Assembly (NCBI RefSeq): GCF_014250515.1
Contig: NZ_CP060202.1
Location: 865,001-929,000, forward strand
DNA length: 64,000 nucleotides
DNA from: Hymenobacter sediminicola
Lineage (GTDB): Bacteria; Bacteroidota; Bacteroidia; Cytophagales; Hymenobacteraceae
Reading direction: 5' to 3'
Below, in pieces: positions 18,063 to 26,367 of this stretch. Every line of letters starts with the position of its first letter. Within the stretch, counting starts at the first letter, position 1. The translations under genes and the position numbers were made by a program. The notes under the pieces are model-generated. The model worked only from the letters and a program-made list of their open reading frames with translations, did not search any database and was not told the DNA's origin.

Positions 18063-20010
18063 ATGGTCTGGTGGCGCGCTGGCGCTGCTTTTGTGGATTG
18101 GCTTCACGCTGCCGTTGGCTTACGCCCAGCAGCCCACGCAGCTCGTGGCCGAAATGCAGGCGAAGTTTCCGGGCGAAAAAGCCGTGTACCTCGACTACCG
18201 CACCGACCTCACGCTGGAAGCCAAAGGCGACTCGGTAGTGGTGCTGGCCCGTCACCACCAGGACATGCTGCACCTCGATGCGCAATCGGTGGCGTACGTC
18301 AATGACAAGGTGTTCAACTCGCACTTCAGCCGCCTGCAGAAGCTGGATGCCCGCACCATGGTGCCCAGCGGCAACAGCTACAAAACCGTGAAGGTGACCG
18401 ACTACAAGGAGAAGTTCGAGCTGCAGTCGGGCATTTTCTACGATGATACGCGTTCCACTACTTGGACCTTTCCAGCCGTAGCGCCCGGCGCCCGCACCGT
18501 CACGGATTACACCGTGCGCCACCCCGATCCGCGCTTCCTCAACCCGTTCTACTTCGGGTCTTACGTGCCCGTGCGCCACGCCGAGCTGACCATCACGGCC
18601 CCGCGCAATATCAAAATCAGCCACCGCCTATTCCACACCGAAGGGCTCAATATCAACTTCAGTAAGCAGGAAAAAGGCAACACCGTCACCTACCGCTGGA
18701 CCTCCGACAACCTGCCCAGCCCCCCGCGCGACTCCGACGGCCCCGAGGCCGCCTACTACCTGCCGCACCTCGTGTATTTTGTGGAGGAAGTGCCTTCTGC
18801 TGATGGGCAGGCCCGCAAAGTGCTGGCCGGTGTGCCGGAACTCTACAACCTGTATTCCGGCTTTGTGAGCAAGCTCGACCCGCAGGAAAGCCCCGCCCTA
18901 CGCCGCGTGGTAGACTCTTTGGTGGTGAGCGCCAAAACTGAGCAGGACCGGGTGCAGCGCGTGTACTACTGGGTGCAGGACAACATCCGCTACGTGGCCT
19001 TCGAAAACGGCATGGGCGGCTTTATTCCGCGCGACGCCGGGGCCGTGTACGCCAAGCGCTACGGCGACTGCAAGGATATGGCCAACCTCACCCGCGAGAT
19101 GCTGCGCATGGCCGGCGTGAAATCCTACCTCACCTGGATTGGCACCCGCGACCTGCCCTACCGCTACTCCGAGCTGGCCACGCCCGGCGTCGATAATCAC
19201 ATGATTACAACCTACGAGGCCAGCCCTGGCAAGTACGTTTTCCTCGACGCCACCAACAAATACATGCCGTTTGGCATGCCCTCGGCCTTTATTCAGGGCA
19301 AAGAGGCCTTGATGGCTATTGACGGCAAAAACTGCAAAGTGGTGGATGTACCCATCATGAGCCAGGACCGCAGCCCCGTGTCCGACGTGTCGGCGCTGAC
19401 GCTGGACGACAAGGGCGGGCTGCGCGGCAAAGGCAGCCTCAAGCTGGCCGGCTACCCTAAGGTCATGCAGAGCTACGCCCTTGACGGCCTCGACCAGACC
19501 GAGGAAACTAAGTACATCAAGGCCCTGCTGGAGCGCGGCAACAACAAGTTCTTCGTCGACAAATACAGCGTCAGTCACCTTGATGCGCGGGACCAGCCGC
19601 TCACCATCGACTACGAGTACCGCTTGCAGGACTATGTGCAAAAGCTCGACGACGAAATCTACGTGAACCTGAACTTGGAGCAGCCCTACGCCCACGACCG
19701 GATTGACGCCGAAAAGCGCCGCCTGCCCCGCGTAAACGAGTACGCCCACCAGAACCACACCCGCACCGAGCTGGAAATTCCGGCCGGCTACGACGTGGAA
19801 TACCTGCCGCCTGTTGCCGAAATGACCGACCCCGTGTTCGGCTTCAAGGTGAAGTATGAGCGCCAGGGCAACAAAATCGTGCAGGACAAGCAGGTCTACA
19901 TCAACTACCTGCTGCTCCAGCCCAAGCAGTTCGCACAGTGGAATGCCGTGGTAGACAAGCTGAACGCCGCCTACCGCGAAACCGTGATTCTAAAGCGGAA
20001 GAAGGCCTAA
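18049..20010 (+). CDS. Exported DUF3857-transglutaminase protein, catalytic residues intact
   Basis: This 653-residue exported protein starts with a signal peptide (GALALLLWIGFTLPLAYAQ). The N-terminal half is a DUF3857 beta-sandwich. A transglutaminase/protease-like core follows, with an intact Cys-His-Asp triad: Cys341 in KRYGDCKDMANL, His384 in GVDNHMITTY and Asp400 in FLDATNKYMPFG. The C-terminal ~200 residues form another beta-rich domain. Family members are predicted to crosslink or cleave envelope proteins; the substrate is unknown. The start codon lies inside the end of the MORN_2 gene, and a paralogue follows 31 bp downstream, so the three likely work as a unit. Confidence 0.87.
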   Translation: MKANKWSGGALALLLWIGFTLPLAYAQQPTQLVAEMQAKFPGEKAVYLDYRTDLTLEAKGDSVVVLARHHQDMLHLDAQSVAYVNDKVFNSHFSRLQKLDARTMVPSGNSYKTVKVTDYKEKFELQSGIFYDDTRSTTWTFPAVAPGARTVTDYTVRHPDPRFLNPFYFGSYVPVRHAELTITAPRNIKISHRLFHTEGLNINFSKQEKGNTVTYRWTSDNLPSPPRDSDGPEAAYYLPHLVYFVEEVPSADGQARKVLAGVPELYNLYSGFVSKLDPQESPALRRVVDSLVVSAKTEQDRVQRVYYWVQDNIRYVAFENGMGGFIPRDAGAVYAKRYGDCKDMANLTREMLRMAGVKSYLTWIGTRDLPYRYSELATPGVDNHMITTYEASPGKYVFLDATNKYMPFGMPSAFIQGKEALMAIDGKNCKVVDVPIMSQDRSPVSDVSALTLDDKGGLRGKGSLKLAGYPKVMQSYALDGLDQTEETKYIKALLERGNNKFFVDKYSVSHLDARDQPLTIDYEYRLQDYVQKLDDEIYVNLNLEQPYAHDRIDAEKRRLPRVNEYAHQNHTRTELEIPAGYDVEYLPPVAEMTDPVFGFKVKYERQGNKIVQDKQVYINYLLLQPKQFAQWNAVVDKLNAAYRETVILKRKKA

Positions 20011-20040
20011 ATGGCCGGCTAGTCGCGCTATATTTTCCTT

Positions 20041-22032
20041 ATGACTTTCCTTTCCGCCGCCCGCGCTGCCACGGCCGCGCTGCTGCTCGCCACCGCTGCT
20101 ACACCCGTCTGGGCCCAGCAGATACCCAAAACGCTGCAATACGCCACCTACAGCTGGGACGCCAAGCGCACCAAGCGCCTGCCCGTCTCGGAAGAGGAGG
20201 CCAAACAGCCCGCCCTGGTGCTGCGCGACTTCACGGCCCACGAGTACATGTTCAGTGAGCAGGACAAGGCCATCAAGCTCTATTCCACCGAGCACCGCAT
20301 TCTACGCGTCAATACCTCCGACGGCATCGAGCGGTTCAACAAAATCTATATCCCGCAGGACGGCGGCCAGCTGCTCTACCTGAAGGCCCGCACCATCAGC
20401 CCGCGCGGCGAAGTGGTAGAGGTGAACGAAGGCAGCATCAAGGAACTGAAGGATGAAGACGGTGGCCGCGGCTTCAAAATTTTCGCGGTGGAGGGCGTGG
20501 AGAAAGGCTCCGAAATTGAGTATTTGTTTCTGCGCGAGCGGCCAGCCAAGTTCTTCGGCCGCGACTACCTGCAGAGCACCGTTCCTACCCGCGACGTGTC
20601 GTTTGAGCTGATTTCGCCCGAGGCCCTCACCTTCGATACGCGTGTGTATCATGGCCCCGCCGCCTCGCCCGATACAGTTATTGCCGGCAAGCACCATATC
20701 AGAATGAAGCTGGCCAGCGTGCCTGCCGCCCGCGAGGAGACTTTCGCGCAGAGCAGCGCCGAGCGGATGCGCGTGGAATACAAGCTGGCCTACACCGCCC
20801 AGCGCGGCCGCACCCGCCTATTCACGTGGGCCGATGCCAGCCAGTATCTGCACGGCACCATCTACACCCTGGCCAAAGACGAAACCAAGGCCGCCGACAA
20901 AGTCCTGCGCGACGCCAAGCTGCCCGCCAGTGGCGACTTAGCCAGCCGAGTTCAGGCCCTGGAAAACTACCTCAAAACTAGCTTCAACATAACCGAAGGC
21001 GGCGAGACCAATCTGAGCCGGATTGCGGCCACCAAAAACGCCTCCGAGCTGGGCATGACCCGCCTGTTTGTGGCCCTGCTGCGCCGCCTGAACATCGAGC
21101 ACGAGCTGGTAGTTACCACCGACCGGAGTGACGTGGTGTTCGACGACACGTTTGACACCTGGAACTACCTTGACAACTACGCCCTCTATTTCCCGGAAAC
21201 CAAGCAGCTGCTGGCTCCCGCCCGCCCCGATTTCCGCTATGGCATGGTGCCGCCCGGCTGGACGGCCAACAAAGGCCTGTTCATACGTACTGTAAAGCTG
21301 GGCTCCACTGAATCGGCGGTAGGTGTGGTGCGCGACGTCCCGACGCTAGCCGCCGAGCAGAGCCCCAACGACCTCGACATCAAGGTGAAATTTGCGCCGG
21401 AGCTGGATAAGGCTTTCGTGGATATCCGGCAGGTGCTGGGCGGCTACCATGCGCAGGCCATCCAGCCGTTCTACTCCCTGATTCCGGAGGAAAAGCGCAC
21501 GGAGGTGATGCAGTCGTTGGTGAAAGGCAACGTGCCCGACGCCACCTTCAAAAGCGTGAAAGTAACCAACGGCGAGGCTGGCCTGAGCCCGCTCAGCAAG
21601 CCGTTTCTGGTAGATGCCAGCGTAGAATCGGCGGCGCTGCTCAACAAAGCCGGCCAACGTTACCTGTTCAAAATCGGAGATTTGCTGGGGCAGCAGTCGG
21701 AGCTGTACCAAGCCGAGGCGCGCCAGTACGATGTGGAAAACGACTTCAACCGCCGCTACAACCGCGTCATCACGCTGGAGCTGCCTGCCGGCTACCAGGT
21801 GCGCAACCTCCAGGACCTGAACGCCGACGTGAAAGCCGGCTCCGATGCCAAAGACCCGCTCTACTATTTCAACTCGAAGTATGCTGTGCAGGGCCAGACC
21901 GTGACGGTCACCATCACGGAAGCCTACCGCCAGATTCGCTGGCCTAAGAAGGATTTCGAGGCCTTCCGCGACGTGGTAAATGCCGCCGCTAACTTCAACA
22001 AAGTGGTGCTGGTACTGGAAAAGAAGAGCTAG
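20041..22032 (+). CDS. Exported DUF3857-transglutaminase paralogue lacking the catalytic triad
   Basis: This 663-residue exported protein (signal peptide ending ATPVWAQ) has the same layout as its upstream neighbour: a DUF3857 region, a transglutaminase-like core and a C-terminal beta domain. At the core the catalytic residues are gone. Where the neighbour reads GDCKD, this reads ASELG (Cys replaced by Glu). The His position falls in LDNYALYF, and the Asp position in LLAPARPDFRYGM. It is therefore probably an inactive paralogue with a binding or scaffold role. The frame is intact and long, so it is under selection. A terminator follows the gene. Confidence 0.85.
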   Translation: MTFLSAARAATAALLLATAATPVWAQQIPKTLQYATYSWDAKRTKRLPVSEEEAKQPALVLRDFTAHEYMFSEQDKAIKLYSTEHRILRVNTSDGIERFNKIYIPQDGGQLLYLKARTISPRGEVVEVNEGSIKELKDEDGGRGFKIFAVEGVEKGSEIEYLFLRERPAKFFGRDYLQSTVPTRDVSFELISPEALTFDTRVYHGPAASPDTVIAGKHHIRMKLASVPAAREETFAQSSAERMRVEYKLAYTAQRGRTRLFTWADASQYLHGTIYTLAKDETKAADKVLRDAKLPASGDLASRVQALENYLKTSFNITEGGETNLSRIAATKNASELGMTRLFVALLRRLNIEHELVVTTDRSDVVFDDTFDTWNYLDNYALYFPETKQLLAPARPDFRYGMVPPGWTANKGLFIRTVKLGSTESAVGVVRDVPTLAAEQSPNDLDIKVKFAPELDKAFVDIRQVLGGYHAQAIQPFYSLIPEEKRTEVMQSLVKGNVPDATFKSVKVTNGEAGLSPLSKPFLVDASVESAALLNKAGQRYLFKIGDLLGQQSELYQAEARQYDVENDFNRRYNRVITLELPAGYQVRNLQDLNADVKAGSDAKDPLYYFNSKYAVQGQTVTVTITEAYRQIRWPKKDFEAFRDVVNAAANFNKVVLVLEKKS

Positions 22033-22054
22033 ACCGACTTCTCAGGCATCCAAG

Positions 22055-22083
22055 CCGCCCCACGTTCCCAGAGCGTGGGGCGG
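22055..22083 (+). terminator. Terminator of the MORN_2/transglutaminase operon
   Basis: A 10-bp perfect dyad (ccgccccacg / cgtggggcgg) with a 9-nt loop stands 23 bases after the stop; the T run is short. Confidence 0.7.
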
Positions 22084-22178
22084 TTTGCGTATCACGGCCC
22101 AGGAAAGCGTAATGAAAATGCTCGGCATGCCGAATAATTTATGTTCTTTGTAAGCTTCACGCTCCAACGCTAGCCGCC

Positions 22179-22694
22179 ATGAACCAGCCCGCCGCCACTC
22201 CCGCGCCTCTCGCCGATACCGCTGCTGCAGCGGCGTTCCGGCGCACTATTTCCAGCCCGCTGAAACTGCGCCTATTTATGCTGCGTAGCCTGCCAATGGC
22301 GTATTTGGCGGGGCTGCGGCTACGCGAAATCACACCGGCGCGGGCGGTTATCACGGTGCCGTTTAAGTATCTCACCCAGAATCCGTTTCGCAGTATCTAT
22401 TTCGCCTGCCTAAGTATGGCGGCCGAAATGGCCAGCGGCATTCTGGCCATGATGAATATTCAGGGCCAGGGGCGCGTTTCGATGCTGGTGGTGGGCCTGG
22501 AAGCCGAATTCACGAAGAAAGCCGTGGGCCTGATTGCCTTTACTTGCGAAGACGGCCTCCGTATTGCGCAAGCCATTGCCGACAGCCGCGCCAGCGGCGA
22601 AGGTCGCACCGTAGTCTGCACCAGCACCGGTGTAGACGAAGCCGGCGACACGGTGGCTGTATTTCGTATCACGTGGTCGTTCCGGGCGAAGTAA
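22179..22694 (+). CDS. DUF4442 hotdog-fold protein (thioesterase-like)
   Basis: This 171-residue protein fits the DUF4442 family of PaaI-related hotdog thioesterases. Visible features are TVPFKYLTQNPFRSIYFACLSMAAEMASGILAMM, which contains the central hotdog helix with Asn and Glu in the usual positions, and the later strand MLVVGLEAEFTKKAVG. No signal peptide is present, so it is cytosolic. Family members are predicted acyl-CoA thioesterases; the substrate is not known. It is a single gene with its own upstream gap of 146 bp. Confidence 0.75.
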   Translation: MNQPAATPAPLADTAAAAAFRRTISSPLKLRLFMLRSLPMAYLAGLRLREITPARAVITVPFKYLTQNPFRSIYFACLSMAAEMASGILAMMNIQGQGRVSMLVVGLEAEFTKKAVGLIAFTCEDGLRIAQAIADSRASGEGRTVVCTSTGVDEAGDTVAVFRITWSFRAK

Positions 22695-22731
22695 ATGGGT
22701 AGCTCTTTAGTTCACTTAAATATGCTTTCTG

Positions 22732-23253
22732 ATGAAGACTATTCTATTGTTGGCTGTGGCCGTTCTGCTTCACGTCTCAGTTGCGCAGGCCTGTTCCTGC
22801 GTCACTACGGGCAAATCTGAACGGCAGAAAATTGCGGATGCCTACCGGCAGGATGCGCTAATTTTCGTGGGCCGGGTGGTCAGAGTCGATACGGTAACTA
22901 CTACCGATACCGTGCGGGTTTCGGACACGGGGCCCGCCGCACAGCAGTTCCAGCTTATCCGGCGCGAGAAACTGCGCTACACGTTTGCCGTTGCGCGGCA
23001 GTTCAAAGGAACGCCTGCGGGCCCCACCGTGCTGGTAGCCAGCGAAACCTCCAGTGCCGCGTGCGGCAAGCAGTTTGCGGTAGGCTCCGAGCAGCTAGTC
23101 TACGCGTTTCTGGTGACGCAAAAAGAATCAGTTTATGGCGGCGAGCTAGAGGATATCACGCCGTATTATGCCACCAGCCTCTGCAACCGCAGCCAAGAAC
23201 TGAAATCCGTGAAGCGGGCCGAGCTAAAGCAACTGGCAAAGGCCAGCAAGTAA
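22732..23253 (+). CDS. Exported TIMP/NTR-like domain protein
   Basis: This 173-residue protein has a signal peptide (TILLLAVAVLLHVSVAQA) whose predicted cleavage leaves CSC at the mature N-terminus. Mature N-terminal Cys-x-Cys is the landmark of TIMP/netrin (NTR) domains, in which it forms disulfides and, in animal TIMPs, chelates the metalloprotease zinc. The rest matches the fold in outline (DALIFVGRVVRVD, RYTFAVARQFKG, ACGKQF, LYSLCNR-like Cys). A role as protease inhibitor is inference. It ends 7 bases from the convergent gene at 23261. Confidence 0.65.
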   Translation: MKTILLLAVAVLLHVSVAQACSCVTTGKSERQKIADAYRQDALIFVGRVVRVDTVTTTDTVRVSDTGPAAQQFQLIRREKLRYTFAVARQFKGTPAGPTVLVASETSSAACGKQFAVGSEQLVYAFLVTQKESVYGGELEDITPYYATSLCNRSQELKSVKRAELKQLAKASK

Positions 23254-23260
23254 GCCGGCC

Positions 23261-24829
23261 TTAGTTGTCGTCTTCGAGCCGCTCTTTCGTAATGACGTCC
23301 ACGAGTCCGTCTTCGCTCACCACAATGGCCAGGCAGGGGTAAGGCGAGGTTTCGACGTAGCGGATGGCGGAGTTGTAGCGGGCGCCGCGGGTGCTGGTGC
23401 CGCGGCCCATGGAGGCTTTGCCGTCCAGAATCACCCCAATGGAGTAGCAGTACGATTCGGGGTCGAGGAGCACCGCCCCATCAATAGCCGTAACGAGGCG
23501 CGTAATGAGCGGCGTAAGTGGCACCGGCTCAATGAGGGTGCATTGCAGTTTCAGGCGGTCGGCTTCGGCCAGGGCTTCGGTGGTAATAACGAGCAGCGTA
23601 CCGTGCTTCTGGCGGCTAGCCTCCAGCACTACTTCCCAAAGCCGCTCAATCTTGGCGGGGTCAGTGAGTTGGAAGGTGCGCTTAAGGTCCTTGCGGAACT
23701 TCGTGCGGTTGAGGCGCGGCCGGGGCAAGCTGGGCTGGCCATACTGTGTGCGCATCAACACCTTGCCATCGTGCTGAAACTCCCAGGAGTAGTGGTTGAT
23801 GAACTCGATGACGAATAGGTCTTCGCGGCTGGCATCATAAGGGCCAACGAGGCGACCCAGCGCATACACATTTTCGCCGTCGGCAAGCAGACTAACGTCG
23901 GGCGTGGTCATCTCCAGCAGCTTCCGCACGGCGCGGTAGTCAGTGAGCGGCGTAGGGCAGGTAAGGGCAAACACCTCCTGCAGGTTAGGATGATGGCGCC
24001 GGGCCAGCAGAAGCTTCCCTACACCCTCGGCGCCTTCGTAGCGGAGGCTGGAAATGGTGTTGAGCGTGTGAAACAGCCGGGCCGCACCGGGCTCAGTACC
24101 CAGGGCCTGGGCAGGCGTATCGAGTAGGCTTTTGCCGGCGGCGCGCAACAATTCTTCGGTTTCGCGGGGGCGTGCCAGCAGGCCCGAGCCAGGCTCCGGC
24201 TCATTCAGCAGCTTGATGCACTCTTCCTGAAAGCGCAGAACGGACGCCACCAGCAACGACGGCAGCAGCGGCTTGCCATTGGTGTAGAAGCGGCCAGTAC
24301 GCAACGACGGATACGCCCGCAACGGCTTGCGTTGCACTCGCAGCACAGTCATCACGAAAAAGCCGTTGATTTCAGAAGGCCACCCGCAGAAATGCTGGTA
24401 GTGCGAGTTGGCGTCGAGCGTGTCGAGTACAGTTTGCACGGCCATCCGCACGCCCTGGCCTTCGTGGCGGCGGCGCACCAGCTCCGGGCTGACATCGTCG
24501 CGGCCGGGGTAGGGAGGCACGGTGCGAGTCTGGAGCCGACGCCCTTCCGCTACCGCATCCTCAAACAACCTGCTTTCCAGGCCACATTCGGCTGGTTCCA
24601 GACATACCGTCGGAACATCGGCCACGGTACCTGAGAGTGTGGGCAATGCCAGCAGCAGCACGTAGGGCTCCAAGTCTTCATCAAGTGCCCCAAACAGGCT
24701 GTCTGCCATTACCTGCGTGGCCTGCCGGAAGCGGGCCTGGTGCGGCCATACCCGAAAGGCATCGGAAACAGGCGCGGCAAAAGTAGGAGCTACGGGCGGC
24801 GCAGAAAGCAGGGGTAAGGGGGAAAGCAT
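23261..24829 (-). CDS. DisA/DAC-domain protein with a DACNV-like N-terminal region, putative diadenylate cyclase
   Basis: This 522-residue soluble protein ends in a DAC (DisA_N) nucleotidyl-cyclase-like domain. DGAVLLD (450-456) matches the catalytic DGA motif. Further on, GRGTSTRGARYNSAIRYVE followed by LAIVVSEDGLVDVI aligns with the second motif (GTRHRAA...IVVSEETG), but with ARYNSA in place of RHRAA. The ~430-residue N-terminal region resembles the sensor region named DACNV in Bacteroidota; this is from memory of that family. Canonical DAC enzymes make c-di-AMP from two ATP. Activity here is uncertain because the RHR motif is changed. The TonB-C gene lies 124 bp upstream on the same strand. 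Confidence 0.7.
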   Translation of the reverse strand: MLSPLPLLSAPPVAPTFAAPVSDAFRVWPHQARFRQATQVMADSLFGALDEDLEPYVLLLALPTLSGTVADVPTVCLEPAECGLESRLFEDAVAEGRRLQTRTVPPYPGRDDVSPELVRRRHEGQGVRMAVQTVLDTLDANSHYQHFCGWPSEINGFFVMTVLRVQRKPLRAYPSLRTGRFYTNGKPLLPSLLVASVLRFQEECIKLLNEPEPGSGLLARPRETEELLRAAGKSLLDTPAQALGTEPGAARLFHTLNTISSLRYEGAEGVGKLLLARRHHPNLQEVFALTCPTPLTDYRAVRKLLEMTTPDVSLLADGENVYALGRLVGPYDASREDLFVIEFINHYSWEFQHDGKVLMRTQYGQPSLPRPRLNRTKFRKDLKRTFQLTDPAKIERLWEVVLEASRQKHGTLLVITTEALAEADRLKLQCTLIEPVPLTPLITRLVTAIDGAVLLDPESYCYSIGVILDGKASMGRGTSTRGARYNSAIRYVETSPYPCLAIVVSEDGLVDVITKERLEDDN

Positions 24830-24953
24830 GTTCTCAGGGCGTAGGGAAGCGGGGGCGGCAGCAAGAAAGGGGCGGCGAGAAAACTGCCGAAGCGGAGCAC
24901 CAGTACACAGAGTTGCTCAGTAGCAAAAAAGACGTACGGGGGCGGCAAATATT

Positions 24954-25751
24954 TTACAGCTGGAATAGAACAGGCAAAACCATCTTTTGCTTTACCGGCT
25001 GCCCCTGGTAAGTAGCAGGGCTCCATTTTGGGGCGGCTTTAATGAGGCGCAGGGCCTCCTGCTCAAGACCGGAGCCGAGCAAGGGCTTCAGCACGTCGAT
25101 GTCGGTGAGAGAACCGTCTTTCTGAACGATAAACTCCACCATCACGCGTCCCTCCAGCTTGCGCTGGCGTGCCAGCGCCGGGTATTTCTGATTTTTCTGA
25201 ATCCAGTCAAAGAAGGCTTCCTCGCCTCCCACCGGCCGCGCCGGGTGGTCGGCCTTCACGACGGTTGTACCGGCCGGAGTGCCCGGTGCGGTGGGGGCCG
25301 CCGTGCCCGCCGTAGGTATGGCTTCGTCGGCGCCGGCCGGAATCTGAAACGAAATAGGCACCGTTACGCGCTGGCGCACTTTGGCGCCTTTGTGCTGCGC
25401 GGGCGTCCACTTAGGGCCGGCTTTGATAAGGCGCAGGGCCTCCGCATCCAGGTCAGGGTCGAGGGGCGCGGCCACTACCGGACCGGAAATGACGCCGCTT
25501 TTTTCCACCACAAACGTGACCGTGACGGTGCCTGCTGCACCGCGCTGCAGGGCCGCCGTAGGATATTGCTGGTGGTCGGCCAGATACTGCGCGTAGGCTT
25601 CCACACCGCCCACCGGCACGGCGGGCTGCGCCACGGCGTCATAAATCTGGTCGGGCTGCGGCTTGGGGTACTTCAGCTTCTGCTGAGCGTGGGTGGCAGC
25701 GGGCAAGGCAAGGGCGGCCACAAGGGCCAGACGGCGGAGAGTAGAGCGCAT
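24954..25751 (-). CDS. Exported protein with two TonB C-terminal domains
   Basis: This 265-residue exported protein has a signal peptide (LALVAALALPAATHAQ) and two tandem TonB_C domains (~50-145 and ~175-265). Each reads VGG-x-EA...YP-x-x-A-x-x-x-G-x-V-x-V-x-FVV-x-K-x-G...EALRLIKA-x-PKW-x-PA. Unlike true TonB it has no N-terminal anchor or Pro-rich spanning region, so it is not an energy transducer by itself. Bacteroidota encode many such soluble TonB-C proteins of unclear role. The duplicated domain is direct evidence of internal duplication. Confidence 0.85.
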   Translation of the reverse strand: MRSTLRRLALVAALALPAATHAQQKLKYPKPQPDQIYDAVAQPAVPVGGVEAYAQYLADHQQYPTAALQRGAAGTVTVTFVVEKSGVISGPVVAAPLDPDLDAEALRLIKAGPKWTPAQHKGAKVRQRVTVPISFQIPAGADEAIPTAGTAAPTAPGTPAGTTVVKADHPARPVGGEEAFFDWIQKNQKYPALARQRKLEGRVMVEFIVQKDGSLTDIDVLKPLLGSGLEQEALRLIKAAPKWSPATYQGQPVKQKMVLPVLFQL

Positions 25752-25850
25752 AGCAGCAGATAGTAGGCAGATACAGAGTTGGGCCAGTTCAACAACCGCA
25801 CCAGCCGCCGCTCTGGTTCAGCCTCGTACGCATCAACACCAAAAAACGGC

Positions 25851-25858
25851 TATTTTTG
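25851..25858 (+). promoter_or_regulatory. -7 box immediately before the RidA gene
   Basis: TATTTTTG matches TAnnTTTG exactly and ends 4 bases before the ATG at 25863, predicting a transcript that begins at or next to the start codon. No clear -33 TTG is seen. Confidence 0.45.
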
Positions 25859-25862
25859 ACGT

Positions 25863-26342
25863 ATGGCACCTGACACTACTTCCGCCGATACCGGCAATCT
25901 GGCTTCTTCGGCCGCTGCTGCGTCTTCTTCTATTGCCCATAACTCCAGCCGTGCTCCGGAGCCGGTGGGCCTCTATCCGCACGCCCGGCGCGTAGGCAAC
26001 CTGCTGTTTTTGTCGGGAGTGGGCCCGCGCCAGCGGGGGCAGAAACATGTGCCCGGCGTGGAGCTAGACGAGGACGGCAACATCCTCAGCTACGATTTCG
26101 AAAGCCAGTGCCATGCCGTATTTCAAAACGTACGCTACATTCTGGAAGAAGCCGGCTCGCGCTGGGAAGACCTCGTGGACGTGACGGTGTTCCTGACTAA
26201 TATGAAGGACGACTTCTCTACTTATAACCGCCTCTACGCCGAGTATTTCCAAAGCAACCAGCCCTGCCGCACCACCGTCGAAATCAACTGCCTGCCCACG
26301 CCCATTGCCATCGAGCTGAAATGCGTGGCGGCCATCGGTTAG
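25863..26342 (+). CDS. RidA/YjgF family protein
   Basis: This 159-residue cytosolic RidA-family protein would hydrolyse reactive enamine/imine intermediates, or act as an aminomuconate-deaminase-like enzyme, which it most resembles in PVGLYPHARRVGNLLFLSG and LVDVTVFLTNMKDDFSTYN. The substrate-binding Arg of the family lies in QPCRTTVEINCLP. The first ~34 residues are Ser/Ala-rich with no match to the family. An alternative GTG start at 25965 would begin exactly at the domain, so the true start is open. No tryptophan- or kynurenine-pathway genes are near. Confidence 0.82.
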   Translation: MAPDTTSADTGNLASSAAAASSSIAHNSSRAPEPVGLYPHARRVGNLLFLSGVGPRQRGQKHVPGVELDEDGNILSYDFESQCHAVFQNVRYILEEAGSRWEDLVDVTVFLTNMKDDFSTYNRLYAEYFQSNQPCRTTVEINCLPTPIAIELKCVAAIG

Positions 26343-26367
26343 CAGTATGGGCATAACATGCGGGCTG

